64,000 nucleotides of DNA, from assembly GCA_017311185.1 (NCBI GenBank), contig JAESUZ010001514.1:2108001-2172000 (forward strand), read 5' to 3'. This DNA comes from Proteles cristata cristata. Lineage: Eukaryota; Chordata; Mammalia; Carnivora; Hyaenidae. The notes under the pieces are model-generated. The model had not been told where the DNA came from. It searched no databases and saw only the letters and a program-made list of their open reading frames with translations. Position numbers and translations under genes: made by a program. Below, piece by piece: positions 41,101 to 50,100 of the stretch; position 1 is the first letter of the stretch, and each line of letters starts with the position of its first letter.

Positions 41101-44100
41101 GTTGATCAGACTCATGCTGAGTGCATAGCTTCCAGAGTTCTGCTACCAGTCCCAAGGCTTATGTTGAGACCCGAGGGTGGTGATCACCCTCCTTATTATT
41201 AGAAATTATTTTCCCTCTTGCTTTCCTTACTTCTTTCTGTTGGTGCTTTTCCCCTCCTGTCCCTGCAGGCTTCCCGTTCCCTTGCACCTTGCTTGCTATG
41301 AGGTCAGATAGAGCACTGCAAAGGTTCTAGGGTCCATCAGGCCTGTGTTTGAGTCTTGGCACTGCCACCTTAGGGGCAGTGTATTTTTGAGCAACTTATT
41401 CTCTGCCTCAGTTTCTCTAGTTATAAAATGAGGATGAGAATAGCTTCTCTTTCATAAAGATGTGAGAGTTAAATAATGTATTTGAAGCTGTCTGCACTAT
41501 GTTTAGTGCCCAATAGGTGCTTAGTACAAGGTGGCTGTAATTCTGATTGGAATTGCCCTTTGGTGTTGCCACCCGAGCCCTTAAGGCCAGGGTGCTTGAC
41601 TCTGGGGTGTTCTTAGGGAAGCAGTCTGAAGAGTTGCTCTTCTTGCTGGCCGTTGGCTTATCCCCAATGGCCTCACGGTCTTCTGTGGCTTCTCAGAGCT
41701 CTTGCTCTCCTTGCAGAGAAGACCCTGACCTCGGAGGAGCTGAGTCAGCTGCAGGAGCTGCTGTGCAACGGCTACTGGGCTTTCGAGTGCCTCACTATCC
41801 GAGACTACAACGACATGATCTGTGGCATCTGTGGTGTGGCTCCCAAAGTGGAAATGGCCCAGAGGAACGAAGAAAATGTGCTGGCACTGAAGAGTGTGGA
41901 AGTAAGTACATCCTGGCTGCCTTTAGGACCATCTTCACGCCTTGGCAGCCACCTTCCTGCAAGCTGTCCCAGGACCAGACGGCTCCAGTCCTGCCTAGGA
42001 GGGGCGAGGGGCTGTTTTATCTAAGGACTGCTGGAGGAAACTTGAGGCGTTTGTTACTTATCCAACACATGTATTCAACATGAGCCAGGTACGCTTTTTA
42101 GACACTTGGGACATGGCAGTAAAAACCCATGTGCTCATGAGACTTGAATTCTGCTTTGGGAATTCATGAAATCCCCAGATTTGGGAATTTGACAGGAAAC
42201 AAACGTCGTTAATAATTGTATGTTCTACTAATGTCTATATTATATGTAGTAAGTAGTAATTAAAAGTAGTAAAGCAGTGAGAAGGGAGCAGTTTGGTGGA
42301 GAGCCGGATGCCTGTTTTCTAGAGGGAAGTAAGTAGGGGGAGGCCTCTGATAGGGTGGCATTTGAGGAGAGATCTGAAGCCCACAGAGCTCTCAGGGGAG
42401 GGATATTCCAGGCAGAGAGAGCAGCAAAACAGGTCTGAGGCGAGCTTGCCACGCATGGTTGAGGAATGGCGAAGAGGCTGGTGTGGCTGGAGCACGTGAG
42501 CAGTGGGGAGAGTGGTGGGGTGTGGGAGTCCAAGAGGCTGCGGGAGGCCAGACCCACGGGGCCACGCGGGCCCCTGTGAACACTCAAACCAAGTGGGATG
42601 GAGAGCTGTGGAAACAGTGTGGGAGAGTGGCCTGCTCTGTGACTTAGGCCTTAACTAAAAAGTATTCACAGAGGGAATACCAAACTCAGATGGCTTTTAT
42701 ACCTCAATTCTAACATCTCCATGAAACCTATGTTTCTAGTCAGAGCAGATGCATTTCTCCACCTCGTTGTATAAGGCCAAATAACCTTGAAAATAAAACG
42801 AGACATTTACTGTGAGAAGAAATTGGAGTGATTGTACTAGCGAATATAGATGCCACAGTGCTGAATACAGTAATAACAGTGAATAGAGTAAATACATCGT
42901 GGGGAAGCTTATTCGGGGAAACCAAGATTGTGTCAACATTACAAAATATACTAATGTAATTTCCTGCTGTACAGGTAAAAGAAGAAAACCCACTTGGTTA
43001 TTTCATTAGATGTAAAAAAGGCTTTTGTTATTATTTAACGCCAGTTTCTGATAAAACACTTAGTAAACTGAGAAATAAGAGGAGTTTTTCTTAACTTGGT
43101 TACGTGGTGTTTCAAAAAAAATCCCGTAGAGTGCTGAACTCTCCCATGGTCGTGCTGAGAGGTCTGGTCTCTATGCCGGTGAGAAGGCTGGTAGTAGCGT
43201 AGCGGTGGGGTGAAGGCTCTCTGCCCCTGAACTTGTAACATGAAGTGTCCATGAGGCACTGGACCTTCAGCTCACCTGTTCTCCACCAGAGGTGGAGAAC
43301 TTTTCTAGAGAAAAGTTTGGGTCCGTTCTGGCATGGCCAGCTGGGCCTGTTAGAGACTTAATACATATGCCTCTGTTTCTTCCCAGTTAAAAAAAGCATG
43401 TATTTTGATGACATATTCCTTTGAAGAACGGTGGTTCATAACAAGACTATGAAAGTAAGCATAGTACTTCCCAGAGTCTTCTAAGTGTTTGTAGATAAAA
43501 GGAACTATTAAAAAAGTTTGCTTTTGTGTGTTATTTCATCAAGAGGCTATTGCCAGACTCTTTCGGATCTGCTCATCTCATGGTAATATGGGGGTCATAT
43601 CAGTGATAACGCGGCTGCTGTGCAGTGGGCGTGTTACTGTGTGTGTCAGGTTCTTACGCCCTTCTTAGTGCTTTACTGTAGGACTGATATTGTTGATGAA
43701 GGGGCTGAAACCCAGGGGTTTTGTCCAAGCTCACCCTGCCAGGAGGGGTGGGTCTGGGACTTGGCCTTGGCTGTCTGACTCCAGAGTCTGAATTAGTAAG
43801 CACCGCTATGTTCATTCCTGGGACTCTGGACTCCAATTTTTTGTTGTTCTTATTTTTTGTTTTTTGTTTTTAAACACATCTGGCTACAGAGACCATTTGG
43901 TTTCCAGAAGTAAACATGCCCACCTCCCTGCAAAAACTTATGTCTCCTGGTCCTGCTTGATACCTGCTTTGTCCGATCAAGGCTTTTTCTCACAGAATGG
44001 AGTAGAATTCCCTTCACTCTCGGTATAGGCGTCTCTCTTCTTCTGTGGTACTGGGTATTTCTTTCTAGAGTCCAGGACTGACTTTATTTTTCCCCTGCTG

Positions 44101-47100
44101 TGTGTGCAGGGTGGCGCCGTGGATGGGCAGAGAAGCGGGTGGAGGGTATTCTGATGTCGGGGAAATGCAAGAAGAAGTTATTGAACAAAACTTAAATTTA
44201 CATTTGTCCCTGAGGAGGCTGCCTAGTGGCCTGTCTCCTCAGGGACTGTATACAAGAGGACCCTCTGGACTGGAGACAGTCACCGCATCAGTTTGTGCAC
44301 ACAGCAGCACAGTCAGCTGGCATTCCTCGTGCCCTTGTTCTGAGGAGGGGGTGGGCTTGGCAGCTGCGAAGTGGGGGGCAGGGGGCTGCGCTCCTGACTC
44401 ACGGCATGTGCTGGGGCCCCAGGTGGCAGGGAGCGGGGGGCATGGCTCAGGAGCTAGACGTTTGTGTGCACTCTCACTCAACCCCGGACTGTGGCATCTC
44501 ACAGTCCAGCACACGGCAGCACGCGGTGGCCCCCCTTTCCTTGCAGTCAGGGAAGGGACTTGGCTGTAGGTGGACGCAGAAGGGACTTAGGATTGTTCGG
44601 GTGTTGGGGAGTCCTGCGGGATGGGAGAGAGGAATGCAGCCGAAAGGCAGGCACTGACACATTAGGTTTGGGGGTGCCCCGGCAGTGCGTGGCCGTCAGA
44701 TGTCCCCCCCTGCCCCCCACACACACACCCTTTGTTGTTCAGGGTATAGCAAGAAGGGAGACTGTTGTGTTGCTAATACTCTGTGGCTCCTACAGTTTGA
44801 TCTTTTTTTTATCTTTGCCTTTTAGTTCACCTGGCCTGAGTTCTTGGGCCCTAGTGAGGTAAACGTGGAGGACTTTTGGGCCACGATGGAGACAGAGGTG
44901 ATTGAGCAGGTGGCCTTCCCTGCCAGCATCCCTATCACCAAGTTTGATGCGTCTGTTATTGCCCCTTTCTTTCCACCGCTCATGAGAGGAGCCGTGGTCG
45001 TCAACACTGAGAAAGACAAAAACCTGGGTGTGCGGCCAGTACCTGGTAAGATCACCTGGTGGCTGACTTGGGTCAGGGGAGGGCCCAGTCCAGCGTCTGG
45101 AACATTCCCATGGCCAGATAGCATAAATGGAGGGCGGGGTGGGGGGCGGTGCTATGGGCAGGCTCGCCTGGAGGTTTCTTACGAGAAGATAGTGACAACC
45201 TGTGTGTGACCAAACTCCCTGGAGATCCAAGTCATGGTGTAGAGTTTTGAAGAACTGCCAGCCAGTTTTGACACAACAGTACTTCTCCTCACCAAGGGGA
45301 ATATGTTTCCTATTCTATTTCATGTTTCAAATTCTGGATGTGGCCTGAGATGTCATAGGTAGTTAACATGTGATCCGCTGGCTCTCACACAGCGCTTCCT
45401 ATCACTAGATGCTGAGGTCCCACCTCCGGTTTACTGTTTAAAGACCCAGAAATTGGTTTTCTTTTCTGAGCTGTCTGTGGGCCAGGCAAGGTTCAGGAAC
45501 ACAGTGTAGGGAGAGCACTCTCGAAACGAGAGCCGCTGCTCTCCTGCTGCTGCCCTTGTGCTAAGCATCTGAGATGTCGGTTCTGAAATACCCATTTTGG
45601 GGCTCTTTGCAAGAGCGCTTCACTGGATCTCTCCCCTAGATGTTCAAAGGTCGAAAGCCCATTCTGAGAGACTTCAGATACCTGCAGAAGTTCTAAGACC
45701 TGCCTTGAGCCCCCCTCCCTCAGCATCCCGGGCAGTGCTCAAGGTAGAGCCTGCTTCCCCACCTGCTGTACTTAGGCCCCAGCCCCTACTTTTCAGCCTC
45801 CCACGTGAGGGGCTCCTCATGAGCTCTGTTGGCTGGCAGCAGCTCCCCCCATCAGCAGGGCTGTCTCTTGCAGGCCACGGCAGCACCTTGGTGAGGCTGC
45901 TCCATGAGGGCACCTGCAAGCTTGAGGACATTGGTTCCTACAGTGAGGAGGAACTGCGGCACCTGCTGAGGCAGTGTGGCATCCCCTTTGGCACAGAAGA
46001 CACCAAGGTGAGTGTCGGGGTCAGCGGTGCAGATAAGGACTTTGGAAGCAGGCTGGCAGTCCATTTTCTGGGTAAGGGTACGAGCAGCTGGGACGAGTGC
46101 CTTCGTCGGACAGAAGGTGCTGGCAGTCAGGGAACCCTGGGCTGTGGTCTGCAGCCAGAGCATGACAGCAATGGGAGGCCTTTCCCTCCGGTCAGTTCCT
46201 CTGTGGGCCCAGACTCCGGGGGCAGGAATCCTGGCTCTCCTACTTACTGGGCGTGATCTTAGATAAGCTTCCCTACATTTCTCAGCCTCGTTTTCCTGGT
46301 TTACAAAGTGGAAGTAACCAAAATACCAACCCATGAGATTGTTGTAAGGGAAGTAATTTGCACTGTGTGGTTATCACCTGTCCAGGCTCTTTGAAAGTGA
46401 GTGCTGTTGCATGCAGAGAGGGAGAGAGTGTGTGTGTGTGTGTGTGCACATGCATGTGCATACGTGAATGCATGTGTTTCATACATGTGTTTACTTTTCT
46501 TCATACTAACATGCTGTTGAAAATTCTGTGCTTTCTTCAACTTCAGACTAAAACATTAGCTTCTCTTTGAAGCATTCCCTGCCCTGTAAAAAGTAGGAAA
46601 TCCCCAGGCTTCAAGAGTCTGGCGCCTTGGTCATTCTAGCTGGCTCTGTCTGTGACCTGGTCCTTTCAGGGCCCTCAGAATCCCCGTCTGTACCTAGGGG
46701 ACATTGGACTAATGAGGCTCCAAGGCCCACTCTGGTCTTGATAGTTTATTCTTTTACTTTGGATATTGAAGTGAGCATTTGGTGCCTCATGCCAGGCCTG
46801 GCCCCTTAGCGTTTACTGCTCTGTGTTTAATCTCACCTTGCTCCAGGAACAGCTCTGCTTCTCCTTGTTGGCCCTCTATGAATCTGTACAGAATGGAGCC
46901 AGAGTTAGACAGCCCCCACCTCATCTCACGGGAGGTAAAATCTACAAGGTGTGCCCCCATCAGGTAAGAGGGTAACAGAGGGATCCTTGGGTGAGCTTGT
47001 CCATGCCAGGTTTTCCACACAGAGGATCTAGTTGATCTAGCTCCTCCTGTGGGAGCTGCACGTAGGTCACTGAGCGGCCTGTGGAGTGGCTCCTTATGGG

Positions 47101-50100
47101 TCAGTTGCCACCGTTTGGACTAGGAAGGGAGCCTGTGTCATCAGACGTGAGCACTGAAGGGGTCATTCCTCCACTAGGTGACCTCCTTTAGTAGGGAAAT
47201 GAAGCCGCCCTGGCTTATGGAGCCGGCTCCGAAGGAACTAGATAGAGACAAGACAGAAGCTAATATGGAGGGACCTGCCGTCTGGAGCAGCTGGTGACGA
47301 GCTGCAGACGTGATGTTCCAGCAGAGGGCGGGTGACCGTGGAGTCCTGAGTGGGGAAGCCTCATTAGCCCATCTGGCTGACCAGAGGCCATGGTAGTCTG
47401 GCTTCCCTTCTGAGAGTGACAAGGGGCCCACCGGACAGTTCTGGGTCGGAACTGGGGAGGCCGAAATTCAGGTGTTGGTTTACGAAGAGCACGCCTTCTG
47501 TACGTAGAGCGTGAACTGGATAGGCACCGGGATAACTCTGGGGAGGTTGTGCACTGTGTGACAAAGCAGGGAAGACACTGAGGTTGGAAGCCCCTGGAAC
47601 AAGCACTAACCAGGGCGGAGATTGCTGGCACAGCCTTCTGTTCATTTTAGCATGGGAGTGGACATAGGGACTAGTTGTCAAAAGAGAGTCTGATTATCTG
47701 TCACCTTCTTTACTGAAAGCTGCATCTGAAAGACAGACTAGACACTGGCAGAACAGAGCCTGCTCAGAGGACTGTGTTCATGTGACTGGGGACCATCTCA
47801 TGAGAAGCGTTTGTTGACCACACAGGCCCGTGAGAGCCACAGGGCTCAGGGCTGTGACGGGCGAGCAGGGTTACTGCGAGGTGATAGCCAGGATCGGTGG
47901 GGGCCGGGGAAGGGAGGTGGAGGCAGACGCAGGGTTCCCTGCTATACACACAGCTCAGCAGTGAAGTGGCATGGGGGGGTGGGGGGGGTGGGGGGGTGGC
48001 TGTTAGTGGAGGTATTCACTAGTTAACATTGGGGCTTCAGTCTGGGCGGCATATCTGGGTCTTCTGGAGAGCTGCTCAGAATCCAGATGCTCAAACCCCA
48101 CCCCCAGAGCTTAGCTCCTTAGGTTTGGAGTGGGGCCTGGAACCTCCGTCTTCAGCCAGCTGTCAGCTGCCAGTGCCGTGTGGCTGGGGATCGGAGCCGC
48201 TGGACTGGTCGGTGCTTGTCAGGGCAGTGTGGAGGGTGGGGTTCGGAGCAGATGCCCCTGGGGGCCTCTCCGCCTTGCCTGAAGACCAAGTGGTCCCAGC
48301 CGTACTCTCAGGAAGTCAGGGATGAGCTAACGACTTCAGTTAGGGACAGGAGTAGGAGGCAGAATGTGACAGGCTCTGGCAGGATGGCCGGGGCTTTAGT
48401 CACAAAACCCAGTTATTCCTGGGAAGAAGGCAGTGAAGACTCCACTCAGTCTGTCTGCTGATTGGCTGTTCTGTGTCCTCCATCTCCCTGCCCAGGTGAT
48501 CTGTGGCTCCAAGTATCTCGTGCGGGGCGAAAGCGCCCGAGACCACGTGGATCTGCTGGTCTCTTCCCGCCATTGGCCACCTGTCTACGTGGTAGACATG
48601 GCCACACCAGTGGCTCTGTGTGCTGACCTCTGCTACCCAGAGCTGACCAACCAGATGTGGGGGAGGAACCAGGGCTGTTTCTCCAGCCCTGCGGAGCCGC
48701 CTGTGGTGAGTTCCCTTCCAAGGAGCGGCAGGAAATCCCCCGGGCTAACCGTGTCTCACCTCCTGGTTCTTTGGGAAGGCCTTATGAGAACCGTTTCCAG
48801 CATCCTTTGTCTCTCCTACTGTTTTGTCATGATGCTCTGAACCAGCATTTCCTCCACACCTTTTTACCGAGCAGTCCCTGTACCTGTGAGGCCACAGCAC
48901 GTCCCTGGGGAGGGCCCAGGGTGTCCCAAACATAGGTATTTTGGAGTCAGCAGAGTTGGCCTTCTAGATAAGCCTGGAAAATTGCTGCCTTTCGGAGACG
49001 TGATGCACACTGGTGTACTAAAGACCCAGACCTGCCAGGAGTGGGGTTTGACTGCAAACACGCTGCATGGCATACGTGTTCTGATCTAGAGGCACAGAGG
49101 CTTAGAGAACACCGGTTGTGTCCGGTTGTGAACTTCTCCAGTGTTGATAGAAGCAGATTAGTGGCAGAGCCCTTGTCTCTGATTCTGGTGTTTTGAATGA
49201 GGCAGTGATTCTTCTCAGACACCTGTGCCCTTTGCTGGAAGACACTTTAGGACTGAAGACGTTAGGAAGAAGGGGCACATCGTTGTCATCACTCACCTTT
49301 TCCTTTTTCCCTAGGACTCCCTGGTTCTGCGAGTTTGTGCTAGGCACTGCCAAAAGGCAACAGCCTCAGTGAGGTCCCCCTTCTCCCCACTCCCCTGCAG
49401 CCCCAGCCTGAATTGACTAGGCACGGTAATAAGCACCTCCAGTAATCCAGCCTGTCTCCTGGGAGGTGGCCTGTTACTGTCCCCGTCCTCACGAGCAGAC
49501 AGGCACAGAAGAAGAGAGGGGACTTGCTTTTGGAGATGAGGGCACGTGTGGTGGTGAGGGTTGAAATAGAGCTGACCGAGCCCACAGCCTGCGTTCTCCC
49601 CCACCACACAGCTTCTGCCTCAGCCCTTCCCTCCTGTCAGCGTGGTTTCTTCTCTCCCCTGCAGAGTGTATCCTGCCCAGAACTCTTGGACCAGCATTAT
49701 ACTGTGGATGTGATGGAGGCTGAGCACTCTGTCCAGCACCCGGTCACCAAGACTGCCGCACGGCACATTGTACATGTAGACACACAGCCCGGTCCCAGCG
49801 ACCCCAGTACTGGGCACCACTCTTCATCCCTGTGCCCTGAGTTGGCACCCTACGCAGCCATCCTGGCCTCCATCGCAGACAGCAAACCAAACAGTGTCCG
49901 CCAGCGGCCCATTGCCTTTGACAATGCCACCCACTATTACCTCTACAACCGCCTCATGGACTTCCTCACCAGCCGCGAGATTGTCAACCGGCAGATCCAT
50001 GACATCGTGCAGAGCTGCCAGCCTGGTGAGGTGGTCATCCGCGACACCCTCTACCGCCTTGGGGTCGCTCAGATCAAGACAGAGGCTGAGGAGGAGGGTG

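Noticed and set aside
44102..44569. A 155-codon open frame in HMGXB3 intron 15
   Set aside because: GC-rich intronic sequence with shifted overlapping frames. It does not join the neighbouring exons in phase.
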